From Campylobacter showae (GTDB taxonomy: Bacteria > Campylobacterota > Campylobacteria > Campylobacterales > Campylobacteraceae), in NCBI RefSeq assembly GCF_900573985.1, contig NZ_UWOK01000001.1, positions 1,736,001 through 1,800,000 of the forward strand: 64,000 nt of DNA, in the 5' to 3' direction. The translations under genes and the position numbers were made by a program. Below the pieces are notes generated by a model, which did no database searches, was not told where the DNA came from, and saw only the letters and a program-made list of their open reading frames with translations. Of the stretch, positions 1 through 8,155 are shown in pieces. Numbering within the stretch: the first letter of the stretch is position 1; each line of letters opens with the position of its first letter.

Positions 1-75
1 GACGGTGCTGCTGGCGAGCAAGCAAACGGCGGCAAGAAAAAAGACGACGACGTCATCGACGCCGAAGTCGAGTAA
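1..75 (+). CDS. dnaK: DnaK chaperone, C-terminal end only (partial)
   Basis: The first 24 codons read in frame 1 to a TAA stop. The peptide is Gly/Ala/Asn-rich and then ends in KKDDDVIDAEVE. That acidic tail, with the terminal D-V-I-D-A-E-V/F-E pattern, is the conserved end of bacterial Hsp70/DnaK, which docks co-chaperones. Only the disordered tail is present; the ATPase and substrate-binding domains lie upstream of the window. A strong hairpin terminator follows about 80 bases later, consistent with this being the last gene of its transcript. Confidence 0.85.
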   Translation, partial: DGAAGEQANGGKKKDDDVIDAEVE

Positions 76-153
76 AAATTTAGCCCTTGTTTCTGCGAGG
101 GCTTTAAGCTTAAATTTAAGGTTTCGGCGTTTTTACATGCCCTTAAATTTACT

Positions 154-184
154 CCGCCCGTTAAATTTGACGGGCGGTTTTTTA
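154..184 (+). terminator. Rho-independent terminator after dnaK
   Basis: A perfect 7-bp GC-rich stem (CCGCCCG / CGGGCGG) encloses a 10-base AT loop and is followed by a run of seven T. This is a textbook intrinsic terminator for rightward transcription. Confidence 0.9.
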
Positions 185-351
185 TAAATCTTTAAATTCG
201 TTATCTCAAATTTACCCAATCCAAATTTGACCCCATGTAGTTTTCATCTGCTTATTTTTATAAAATTTAGCCCTTTTTTCAGCACAATCCTTAATCAAAA
301 TCATCCGTTTAAACGACCGATTTAAATATAATCAAACAAAAAAGGTCTTAA

Positions 352-783
352 ATGTATCTATTTTTCTTGATCGTTCATATTTTGAGCGCCGTCGCCTTCG
401 TCGGTTACGTATTTTTCGACGTTTGTATATTTCCGTTTGCAAAAAAGCACGTAGACGAAGATACCCTCGCTCGCGTCAAAAAATCCTACACCAAAGGCAG
501 CGCAAAGGTATTCGGTACGGCGTTTTTGCTGCTGATTATTAGCGGCGCTTATATGGCGAAGGATTATTTTGGCGGAGAGAATGGATGGCTCGGTAGTCCG
601 TTTCAAATTTTACTCGCGACCAAGATCGGCGTGCTGGGACTAATGTGCCTAATCACGGCGATATCGCTATTTTTCGTCTATAAGCTTAAAAAGCCCGATC
701 CCTTCGGCAAATACTCGCACGTCATCGCCCTTGTTTTGTGCGTCATAATGATAATCCTAGCAAAGCTAATGTGGAGGGTTTAG
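352..783 (+). CDS. Small four-helix membrane protein, CopD-like
   Basis: This 143-residue protein is mostly four predicted membrane helices (about residues 1-22, 49-68, 82-104 and 120-141), with a short charged loop at 30-48. The first helix carries a His-Ile-Leu-Ser-Ala-Val-Ala-Phe-Val-Gly segment. Proteins of this size and pattern are usually annotated as CopD/DUF2269-like inner-membrane proteins, sometimes with haem or copper ligands; the His in helix 1 would fit, but no function is shown. A distant paralogue with the same helix-1 pattern lies at 62977-63471. The gene stands alone between the dnaK terminator and the convergent flaC gene. Confidence 0.7.
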   Translation: MYLFFLIVHILSAVAFVGYVFFDVCIFPFAKKHVDEDTLARVKKSYTKGSAKVFGTAFLLLIISGAYMAKDYFGGENGWLGSPFQILLATKIGVLGLMCLITAISLFFVYKLKKPDPFGKYSHVIALVLCVIMIILAKLMWRV

Positions 784-834
784 GTAAATTTGACCGATTG
801 CAATGTGCGATCAGATCGCCAAAGTCTAAATAGA

Positions 835-876
835 AAACAAAAGAGCTTTAGCCGCCAAGGAGCGTAGCGGCTAAAG
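835..876 (-). terminator. Terminator for flaC
   Basis: A 10-bp perfect inverted repeat (846-855 with 867-876, CTTTAGCCGC / GCGGCTAAAG) lies just past the flaC stop. Read leftward it is followed by CTCTTTTGTTTTC, a T-rich tail. It lies in the convergent gap, so weak action on rightward transcription is possible. Confidence 0.75.
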
Positions 877-892
877 CGGTATTTAGCTAAAT

Positions 893-1651
893 TTAGCCCA
901 AAAGCCTGTTAAACTGGCTTTGCAAGCTTGCGGTATTGTGCGCTTGCGCGAGGATAGCGGCGTTTGCTTGCAGGTCGTTTTGCTTAAAAGCGCTTAGATT
1001 TTTAGCGATGTCGTTATTTTGTAGCTGCGACTCGCTTTGCCTTAGCGCGACGTTTTTGGTTAGGCTCGCGTTGATGCCCGAGATGATGCCGTTTTGCGCC
1101 GCGCCGATCTCACCTCGCAGAGCGTTTACGCTACCGATAAATTTGCTCACACTCTCGCCGTTACTCACGTCTATACCGCTAAAATCGGGCGCGTTTAAAT
1201 TTACGCTCGCCGTACCGTTGCCGGTTAGGAAGCTCATCTGCCCGCCAAATACGTTTTTACCGTTAAAACTCGCCTGCTGCGTGCTCTCACTCATCGTGCC
1301 CACTAGAGCGTCCGCCTCGCTTTTTATCATCTTTTGCTGATCGGCGTTTAGGATGCCGCCGTTATATCTCACCGATAGCTCGCCGATGCGGTCGGCGCTT
1401 TGAGTGATATTTGCTAGCGTGGAGTCTGCGATCTGTAGGATGCCGATGGCGTCGTTTGCGTTTGCGACGCCCTGCTCTAGCGTGGAGCTTTGAGAGCGAA
1501 GCGAATCTGCGATAGCCAGATTTGCGCTGTCGATGCCGCTTAGAGCGCGCTGTGCGGAGATGTTATTTAGGGCTTTTGCGCTGTTGTTTTGAGCTTGTTC
1601 TAGGTACTGATTGCTTAGGCTTGAGTTTGCGGAAAAATTTCCCAGTTTCAT
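893..1651 (-). CDS. flaC: FlaC-type minor secreted flagellin
   Basis: The 252-residue product is much shorter than the major flagellins (about 570) but matches the length of Campylobacter FlaC (about 249). It keeps the two conserved ends that form the D0/D1 helices: an N-terminal region with NISAQRALSGIDSANLAIAD and a C-terminal helix ending in LQSQFNRLLG. The middle hypervariable domain is nearly absent. FlaC of C. jejuni is exported through the flagellar apparatus and is not needed for the filament. I chose the ATG at 1651 because AAAGGAG sits six bases before it; the open frame extends 25 codons further without a ribosome binding site. An extended -10-like GCTAAAAT lies about 30 bases upstream. 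Confidence 0.88.
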   Translation of the reverse strand: MKLGNFSANSSLSNQYLEQAQNNSAKALNNISAQRALSGIDSANLAIADSLRSQSSTLEQGVANANDAIGILQIADSTLANITQSADRIGELSVRYNGGILNADQQKMIKSEADALVGTMSESTQQASFNGKNVFGGQMSFLTGNGTASVNLNAPDFSGIDVSNGESVSKFIGSVNALRGEIGAAQNGIISGINASLTKNVALRQSESQLQNNDIAKNLSAFKQNDLQANAAILAQAHNTASLQSQFNRLLG

Positions 1652-1747
1652 TTGCACTCCTTTTAAATTTGACCCGATTTTAGCGAAAATTTGATTAAAA
1701 TTTGCTAGCGGCGAGCACAGCGTCAAATTTGAGCGTTTTAAGCAAAT

Positions 1748-3271
1748 TTACCGTCTAAATTTTAACTTGCCGCGAGGTTTTGTCGCGACTTCGTTTTCTA
1801 CCGCTTTTGCGCGATTTCTATACTCGTACGCTTTGCCCGCGATCGCCGCTAAAATCGCAACCCCTAAAAATATCCAAAGATAATACCTCTCCTCGCCGTC
1901 ATAGCTAGTAACCGCCTCAAAAACGAGCTCGCCCTGCGCCGGTACGAGCCGCTCGTCTTTTATCATCTTGCGGATATCCTCGCCGCTCAGATTTTTGCCG
2001 CGCGGGTCATACGGCCGCGTCAAGACCTCTATGACGGCAGTATCCGCGATCTCGTAGACGCTAGAGTCTATGAGCTGCCCCGTCCCCATCGCGTCAAAAT
2101 AGTAAATTTTATCGCCGTTTGCATAAACCGCGCCGTATACGCCGTTGCGAACGAGGCCTATTTTGCGCCATTGCTCGCTCGTTTTTAGCCTAAAAAGCTC
2201 CGTATGGCGCGAGCCTAACCGCCTGCCGCTCTTATTTCTGTGCCACACTTCGCGGCTCTGCACAAAATAAGTCTGTCCGCCGCTGATAAAAACGCTACCC
2301 GCAAGCGGCGAAATTTCACCCGTAAACGGATCCGCCGCCGCGCGTTTTAGCTCACCGCTTTCGCGCTCCCAAAAGTAAATCCCGCCTTTGCCGCGAAAAA
2401 GTAGATGATAGGCGTGCGCGCCGGAGACGCCAAAGGGTAGCGAATAAGGCGCAAATTCGGACGCAAACTCATGCTCATCTGCATAAACCGCGCCGCTAGA
2501 GGGCTCTAAAAGATAGTGCACGCCGCCAAAATACGCAGTCTCGTGTAGCTCAGGGGTAAATTTGACTGCGAGCCGAGAGCTTTTAAAATAGACGTTTCGT
2601 CCGTCCGTGACGTAAAAATCGCTAGCTCGTCCGCGCACGTCTAGCACGTATCTTAGCGCCCTAGCGTCTGCACCCTCTAGCTGCCTGCCCTCAAAATACA
2701 CCTTGCCGCCTTCGCCGCCCAAAGCCGCTTTTTCCGCGGCGAAACCGAAATCTAAAATAGGGGCTAAATTTACGCTAGAAACGCGCTGGGTTTTATAGAT
2801 ATAGCTTTGCGGTTTATCAGCGCCCAGTATCGCGTACGCCATAGTTTGAACCGCCTCGCTAAAGCCGCCTAACTCGTAGTTTCTCCCGCCTACGTCGCTA
2901 CAAAAATAGCTAATCTCGCCGTCCGTGAAATATCCGTTGCCAATCGCCCTAGCGCGAGAAGGATCAAGCCCAATCATGACTAGATTGCCGCAGTAGACGG
3001 CATTTTCGCCCATGCCGACGTTTCGCCCGCGATAACCGCCTGGCGCAAGGACCTTAAATTTATCCGCCCGCACGCCTTTTAGCTCAAATTTGCCTCCGCT
3101 TGGGATGAGCGCGTAAATTTTGCCCTGCGGCGTCGCGTAAAATTCGCTGCTGCCTATCTGGGTAAATTCGTTTTCCTCCTCGTAGCTAGCGATGTAAACC
3201 ATGAAAAATACCGTAAAAAGCACGGCAAAAAGCGCAAATAAGCAAAGTAGTATAGGTTTTTTATCTTTCAA
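1748..3271 (-). CDS. DKNYY-type envelope protein of unknown function
   Basis: This 507-residue protein has an N-terminal membrane anchor (about 7-28), a long extracytoplasmic region and a second membrane helix near the C-terminus (about 468-487), ending in a basic tail. The central part contains repeated short units in which an Asp or Gly, then Lys/Asn, is followed by Val/Ile-Tyr-Tyr/Phe (for example GRNVYF, GDKIYYFD, GGKVYFEG). This is the pattern of DKNYY-family beta-propeller-like repeats. The role of the family is unknown. It lies 46 bases downstream of a small membrane protein in the same orientation, so the two may be co-transcribed. Confidence 0.65.
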   Translation of the reverse strand: MKDKKPILLCLFALFAVLFTVFFMVYIASYEEENEFTQIGSSEFYATPQGKIYALIPSGGKFELKGVRADKFKVLAPGGYRGRNVGMGENAVYCGNLVMIGLDPSRARAIGNGYFTDGEISYFCSDVGGRNYELGGFSEAVQTMAYAILGADKPQSYIYKTQRVSSVNLAPILDFGFAAEKAALGGEGGKVYFEGRQLEGADARALRYVLDVRGRASDFYVTDGRNVYFKSSRLAVKFTPELHETAYFGGVHYLLEPSSGAVYADEHEFASEFAPYSLPFGVSGAHAYHLLFRGKGGIYFWERESGELKRAAADPFTGEISPLAGSVFISGGQTYFVQSREVWHRNKSGRRLGSRHTELFRLKTSEQWRKIGLVRNGVYGAVYANGDKIYYFDAMGTGQLIDSSVYEIADTAVIEVLTRPYDPRGKNLSGEDIRKMIKDERLVPAQGELVFEAVTSYDGEERYYLWIFLGVAILAAIAGKAYEYRNRAKAVENEVATKPRGKLKFRR

Positions 3272-3317
3272 AGTGCCGCCTATTTTTAGAAGCTCTAATG
3301 TTTATCGAACTCAAATT

Positions 3318-3764
3318 TTATGCAAAATGCCTCAAAATTTTAAATTTAGACACGGCCGCACTCACCGCAAGATAGCAAGTCGTACAAAGTATAGCAAGCG
3401 TAGTAATGTCGCCAAAGCTAAATTCGCCGCCGCTCGTAGCAAGCAAGGTCACTATCCCGCTAAATAGCAGCAAGCTAATGCAAACATAACAAACAAAGGC
3501 AAAAATGTTTAAAAATTTTGCGCTTTTGCTCGCGTTTTCGTTATTTTTAGCAAGCGTCTCAAAGGTAAGAATTTTGTTTAAAAAGCCGTCTTTTTCATAC
3601 TCTATCTTGACTAGATCGCCCGTTTCTAGATCAAATTTTTGCGGCGAAAACGTCCCACTAAATCTCTGACCGCCAACCTCAAAACTCACTGCGACGGCCT
3701 CATTTAGCCTGATCGTTCTCGTGTATAGCCCGCCGACCCTGCCGATTTTGGTAAATTTTTTCAA
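3318..3764 (-). CDS. Small membrane protein with an N-terminal soluble domain
   Basis: The 148-residue product begins with about 70 residues predicted to be beta-rich (VAVSFEVGGQRFSGTFSP). Two membrane helices follow (about 85-107 and 118-138). I do not recognise the family. Its ATG overlaps the end of uup by 4 bases (ATGA), so it is translationally coupled to that gene. The soluble part looks like a small OB/SH3-like barrel, as in membrane proteins with an NfeD-type domain, but this is only a resemblance. Confidence 0.6.
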   Translation of the reverse strand: MKKFTKIGRVGGLYTRTIRLNEAVAVSFEVGGQRFSGTFSPQKFDLETGDLVKIEYEKDGFLNKILTFETLAKNNENASKSAKFLNIFAFVCYVCISLLLFSGIVTLLATSGGEFSFGDITTLAILCTTCYLAVSAAVSKFKILRHFA

Positions 3765-5701
3765 ATTTGATCCAAATTTTCGGCGATTTCTAAAACTTCA
3801 AAGTATTCGTTTTCAAGCGTCTCCAGCTCGCTTTTTGCCGCTTCTAGATCGTTATAAAGCGCGGTTAGGCCGATTTGCTGATAGATTTTAGGATCGCTAA
3901 GGCCCGCGTTTAGCTCTTTTATCTTAGCCTCTAGCGCGGCGATTTTTTCTGGGTGCGAGGATAAAATTTGCGTTTGCTTGTAGCTTAGCTTCGCGCTTGT
4001 TTTGCTCTTTTGTTTTTGCGCTTGCTCGGCTTCGCTTGATAGGCTTGCTTCAAATTTACCAAGCTCGGCTAATTCGTCTTCTAGCTCGAGATAGACGCTG
4101 TATTCTTGATGTAGCACCTCGATCGCCGTGCCCTCAAATGCCCAGAGTTTGTGCGCGATCTTATCGACGAAGTATCGGTCATGGCTAACGATGATTATGG
4201 CGCCCTCAAAGCTTTGCAGATAGTCTTCAAGGATGTTGATAGTAGCGATATCTAGGTCGTTTGTCGGCTCGTCAAGCACGAGTACGTCGTACTCCTTGCT
4301 AAAAAGCAGAGCCAGCGCCACGCGGTTTTTCTCACCGCCGCTTAGCACGCCGATGGGTTTATCGAGGAATTCTTTCGGAAATAGGAAATTTTTAAGGTAG
4401 CCGTAGACGTGCATATTTCGCCCACGCACCATGACGTGATCGCCGCCGTTTGGACAAAAGGTCTCAATAAGGCTCTTGTCGTCATCTAGCGCGCTTCGAG
4501 ACTGATCAAAGTACCCCACTCGCACTTCGCCTCGCTTGATCTCGCCGCTGCTAGGCTTTTCAAACCCGAGTAAAATTTTAATAAGAGTGCTTTTGCCGCT
4601 GCCGTTTCGTCCGACTATCGCGATACGCTCGCCTTGCAAAACGCGCGCGTTAAAACCCGAAAAAAGTTGCTTGCCGCCGATATTTTTGCTTAATTGCTTG
4701 ATCTCAAAGAGCATTTTTTTGCGGTTTACGCTTTGCGTTTGGTTAAAATTTTTACTCGCGCGCTCAAGCTCGAGCCTAACGCGGCGTATCACGCCAGGAT
4801 TTTTCTTAGCCTCTTCGCGCATGGCTAGCACTCGCTCTTTGCGCCCTTCGTTGCGCTTTAGACGCGCTTTGACGCCTCTGCGTAGCCACTCTTCCTCGGC
4901 TTTTAGCTGTTTTAGCAGCGTCTCGTGAGATTTGGCTAGGCTGGCTAGGATTTCCTCTTTTTTAGCTAGATAGTTTGCGTAACCGCCGTCAAAAGACGCC
5001 AGCGCGCCCTCCTCGATCTCGACGCTTCTAGTTGCTAGCGCGTCGATAAAATAGCGATCGTGCGAGATAAAAACTATCGTCTGGCGCGAGCTTTTTAGCA
5101 TATCCTCTAAAAATCTCACCATATAAACGTCAAGGTGGTTCGTAGGCTCGTCAAGCAGCAAAATATCGGGCTTTTTAAGTATCAGTGCGCCCAGAGCCAC
5201 GCGGCGTATCTCACCTCCGCTAAGGCTTGCGACAGCGCGGTTTTCGTACTCTTTTAGCTTAAACTCCTCCAGCACGCGCTCGATCTTGCGCTCGATCTGC
5301 CAGCCGTCTTTTGCCTCGATAAATTTAATTAGTTCGTCTTGCCTCGCGTTTAGTTCTTTGTTTTGCGGGTCGCGTCCGAGCGCTTCTAGCACCGCGGCAT
5401 ACTCTTCACGCGCATCAAATATCTCTTTTAGCTCCAAATTTAGCGCGTCTTTTACGGTAGCCGCATCGTCAAATTTGGGATTTTGCGCGAGCATTTCTAC
5501 TTTTACGCCGCCTTGCAGTATACGCCTGCCGCTATCAGGCTCTAGCGCGCCCGCGATTAGCTTCATCAGCGTGCTTTTGCCGCTGCCGTTTTTGCCGATG
5601 ATAGCGATACGCTCGCGCTCGTTTACGCTAAGGCTTACTTTGTTTAAAATTTCATTGGGGCCGAATTTTTTACTAACGTCGATTAAATCAATTAATGCCA
5701 T
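3761..5701 (-). CDS. uup: ABC-F ATPase, Uup-like
   Basis: The 646-residue protein has two ABC nucleotide-binding domains in one chain and no membrane segments, which defines ABC-F. Walker A motifs are GKNGSGKS (36-43) and GRNGSGKS (about 365). Signature LSGGE and Walker B LLLDEPTNHLD / LVLDEPTNDLD are present in both halves. A charged linker between the domains (the P-site tRNA interaction motif region) and a C-terminal coiled coil (about 555-646) point to the Uup branch. These ATPases act on ribosomes and, for Uup, on branched DNA or ribosome assembly. It starts inside the end of the preceding hrgA-like gene (14-base overlap). Confidence 0.85.
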   Translation of the reverse strand: MALIDLIDVSKKFGPNEILNKVSLSVNERERIAIIGKNGSGKSTLMKLIAGALEPDSGRRILQGGVKVEMLAQNPKFDDAATVKDALNLELKEIFDAREEYAAVLEALGRDPQNKELNARQDELIKFIEAKDGWQIERKIERVLEEFKLKEYENRAVASLSGGEIRRVALGALILKKPDILLLDEPTNHLDVYMVRFLEDMLKSSRQTIVFISHDRYFIDALATRSVEIEEGALASFDGGYANYLAKKEEILASLAKSHETLLKQLKAEEEWLRRGVKARLKRNEGRKERVLAMREEAKKNPGVIRRVRLELERASKNFNQTQSVNRKKMLFEIKQLSKNIGGKQLFSGFNARVLQGERIAIVGRNGSGKSTLIKILLGFEKPSSGEIKRGEVRVGYFDQSRSALDDDKSLIETFCPNGGDHVMVRGRNMHVYGYLKNFLFPKEFLDKPIGVLSGGEKNRVALALLFSKEYDVLVLDEPTNDLDIATINILEDYLQSFEGAIIIVSHDRYFVDKIAHKLWAFEGTAIEVLHQEYSVYLELEDELAELGKFEASLSSEAEQAQKQKSKTSAKLSYKQTQILSSHPEKIAALEAKIKELNAGLSDPKIYQQIGLTALYNDLEAAKSELETLENEYFEVLEIAENLDQI

Positions 5702-6668
5702 TAGTTTCCATTTTTTTATCTTTTATATGTTTTTGTATTTCTTCATCATCAAACACATCATCATAATTCCCAGCAATCTTGCCGCCAACTTCGTTTATCT
5801 GAATATCTTTAACAATGTCGTCCAAAAATTCTTTAAAATTTGGATTTTTTTCCGTCAAAATATCAAGTGTAACACTATCAATTTGCCTTTGTTTTGATGC
5901 AATTAAAATTTTTGAGCTTAAAATCTCAGTGTCGAGCTTTATAAGTCCTATGCCAAAATTCGCATTTAGTCTTCTTAGCTCTTGCATGATCTCATCATTT
6001 TCATCAAAATCAAATACTACCAAATATCCTTCATTAGCCCAGCTTGAGTTTGAAACAGCTTGAAAATACGATGATTTGAGATTTGACCAATCAAGTGAAA
6101 TTTTAATTTCAAAAGAATAAAGTTTATGATTTATAACATTTAGTTTTTTGAGTAGGTCAAAAGAGGTTTTCGCAAAATCATTAAAACCAAAATGAACACC
6201 AACTACATCTGGATGTAGCCATTCATTTTGACCACCCTTTTCCTTGATACTTTTTTCGTGATAGATAGTTTTAGCATATACATCAAACAATGGGCTTTCA
6301 AGCAAGAATTTTACAAGCAAAGGATGCAAATCTCGTTCTTTAAATTTGTCTTTTTTTACCTTTTGCTCCAATGCTACACAATTTTCCGAATCAATTTCTT
6401 TTTTTGATTCTGCAATTTCTTGATATTTACGCCCCTTTAGTCCAAATCTCGTCGGCTGACGAGAAAGTGCAATAAATTTTGAATCTTGTTTTTTTACATT
6501 AGTATAAAGCAGTGCAGCCAAACTATCCTTAGGTGTTATACCGCCAGAATTCAGCTTCTTATCAAAACCTAATTCAACTGCTTTTTGCCAAATTTCTTGA
6601 GACTTAAGCGGCTCACGGCTATTATTTAAAACATCATACGCTAAATCCGAAAATGTATATTTTTCCAC
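5688..6668 (-). CDS. HARE-HTH domain protein, HrgA/COG2958-like
   Basis: The first 75 residues form a HARE-type winged helix: a Leu-Asn-x-x-x-x-Pro-Leu-Lys-x-x-Glu-Ile-Trp segment, then a TPKDSLAALLYT turn and an RFGLKG wing. The remaining 250 residues (from about 110) resemble the C-terminal domain of H. pylori HrgA and COG2958 proteins, which are tied to restriction-modification loci and resemble nucleases, but no function is proven. A Glu-containing beta-strand pair (KLYSFEIKISLDW, then YLVVFDFD) could be a PD-(D/E)XK-like core; that is my inference. The start is GTG at 6668 with AAGGGGAAG before it. The gene is clearly more AT-rich than its neighbours, suggesting recent acquisition. No methylase is nearby. 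Confidence 0.7.
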   Translation of the reverse strand: MEKYTFSDLAYDVLNNSREPLKSQEIWQKAVELGFDKKLNSGGITPKDSLAALLYTNVKKQDSKFIALSRQPTRFGLKGRKYQEIAESKKEIDSENCVALEQKVKKDKFKERDLHPLLVKFLLESPLFDVYAKTIYHEKSIKEKGGQNEWLHPDVVGVHFGFNDFAKTSFDLLKKLNVINHKLYSFEIKISLDWSNLKSSYFQAVSNSSWANEGYLVVFDFDENDEIMQELRRLNANFGIGLIKLDTEILSSKILIASKQRQIDSVTLDILTEKNPNFKEFLDDIVKDIQINEVGGKIAGNYDDVFDDEEIQKHIKDKKMETNGIN

Positions 6669-6679
6669 TATCTTCCCCT

Positions 6680-7993
6680 TTAAAACGAGATATGCATGCT
6701 AAGCGCGATGATACAAAGCGTAAGCGCCATCGGTACGTAGATATATCTGCCGGTAAAATACCAAAACGCGCCTTGCTTTTTTGCCGCGCCCGTGTTGATC
6801 TCGTCCATGATCTCTTCTTTTTTTATGACCCAAAACCACGACACAGCACCGATCACCGCGCCGATAGGGATGATATAGATCGATACAAAGTCCATCCACG
6901 GCCCCCAGCTGGTTATGGCTTCCATATTTACGCCGATGCCAAAGCATATTATGCAAAGCGCGATAAGCACGACGCCGCGCTTTAGGCTAGGAAATTTGTG
7001 CATTATCGACTCGGCGACTGCTTCGAACATATTTTGCAGCGAAGTCACGCCGCCAAAAATCACAGCCGTAAATAAAATAATCGCGAAAATTTGACCGCCC
7101 GGCATGTCTTGTAAAATTTTAGGTAGCGTTACGAAAAGTAACCCAGGCCCCGCCGCAGGATCCATACCGTAAGCAAATACCGCAGGCAGCATAACAAGCG
7201 CCGCCGTCATCGCCGCGATCGTATCAAAGATCGCCGTTTTTTGCGCGCTATCGACGACGTCTTCGTCCTTTGATAGATACGCGCCGTAAACGATCATACC
7301 CGAGCCCGTGATAGATAGCGAGAAAAAGGCCTGCCCCATCGCCGCTACCCATACCATAGGATCTGCTAGCTTGCCCCAGTCGCTGTGAAAGACGAATTTA
7401 TACCCGCCAAAGGCCCCGTCTAAAAACGCCACTCTGATAGCGAGGATAAAAAATAGCACGAAAAAAAGCGGCATCATGATTTTATTTGTCTTTTCGATGC
7501 TGTGCGCGCCGAAAAATAGCGTAAATAGCGTGCCTGCAACGACGATAAAGTGAAACGGCACGACCGAGTAGGACGAAAGCGCAAAGGACTCGAACCAAGT
7601 GTTCGTATCCACGGTCATCAGCGAGCCCGTAACCGCCTGAAATAGCGCCTTTAAAACGTATGCAATGATGACTGCGTAGCCGATAGCGATACACATCGAG
7701 CCAGCCAGCGGTATCCAGCCTAAAATTTTACCGAAAGTACCCCAGTTTCGGCTCTTCCAAGCGTATTCGTATGAGCCTAGCGTACCGGTTTTGGCGCGTC
7801 TGCCGATAGCGTACTCAGCAGAAAGCCCCACGTAGGAAAATATCGCGATAAAAAACAGATAAACGAGCAAAAACGCGCCGCCGCCGTTCGTACCGACCTT
7901 ATAAGGAAACCCCCAGACGTTGGCCATACCGATAGCCGAGCCCACGCAAGCGATGATAAACGCCCAGCGTGACGTGAAATTTGTTTTGTGCAT
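6680..7993 (-). CDS. Sodium-dependent transporter, NSS (SNF) family
   Basis: The 437-residue inner-membrane protein has about eleven hydrophobic helices, near the usual size for bacterial NSS symporters of the LeuT fold. The unwound helix-1 signature SAIGMANVWGFPY and GGGAFLLVYL in helix 2 are characteristic. It should import an amino acid or a similar compound with Na+; the substrate cannot be told. I prefer the ATG at 7993 over a TTG ten codons upstream, because the TTG overlaps a good -10 box (TATAAT on the minus strand at 8022-8027) and has no ribosome binding site. It is followed 11 bases later by the hrgA-like gene. Confidence 0.85.
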   Translation of the reverse strand: MHKTNFTSRWAFIIACVGSAIGMANVWGFPYKVGTNGGGAFLLVYLFFIAIFSYVGLSAEYAIGRRAKTGTLGSYEYAWKSRNWGTFGKILGWIPLAGSMCIAIGYAVIIAYVLKALFQAVTGSLMTVDTNTWFESFALSSYSVVPFHFIVVAGTLFTLFFGAHSIEKTNKIMMPLFFVLFFILAIRVAFLDGAFGGYKFVFHSDWGKLADPMVWVAAMGQAFFSLSITGSGMIVYGAYLSKDEDVVDSAQKTAIFDTIAAMTAALVMLPAVFAYGMDPAAGPGLLFVTLPKILQDMPGGQIFAIILFTAVIFGGVTSLQNMFEAVAESIMHKFPSLKRGVVLIALCIICFGIGVNMEAITSWGPWMDFVSIYIIPIGAVIGAVSWFWVIKKEEIMDEINTGAAKKQGAFWYFTGRYIYVPMALTLCIIALSMHISF

Positions 7994-8021
7994 TTGATAT
8001 CCGTTTAGATTAAATTTTTTC

Positions 8022-8030
8022 AATTATACT
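8022..8030 (-). promoter_or_regulatory. -10 box of the NSS symporter gene
   Basis: Read leftward the sequence is AGTATAATT, a consensus -10. Transcription would begin near 8015, giving a short leader before the ATG at 7993. Its position argues against the upstream TTG start. Confidence 0.55.
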
Positions 8031-8113
8031 TGATTAAGCTAATAAAAAGATTATGCCCGCTCGCCCGCAAAGCACGCAGCGCCGCCTTAAAACGCTTTAA
8101 ATTTATATTTGGA

Positions 8114-8119
8114 TATAAT
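8114..8119 (+). promoter_or_regulatory. -10 box of the MATE exporter gene
   Basis: TATAAT, inside TTTGGATATAATCGCG, lies 37 bases before the MATE start codon, within the divergent spacer shared with the symporter gene. Campylobacter sigma-70 promoters rely mainly on this element. Confidence 0.55.
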
Positions 8120-8155
8120 CGCGCGTCATAAAATCCACGTTACAAAAGAGAAATT

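Noticed and set aside
5286..5897. 203-codon plus-strand frame across uup and the hrgA-like gene
   Set aside because: Ser/Phe/Ile-rich antisense shadow; both minus-strand genes are well supported.
8021..8023. TTG start for the NSS symporter ten codons upstream of the chosen ATG
   Set aside because: It overlaps a consensus -10 box and has no ribosome binding site.
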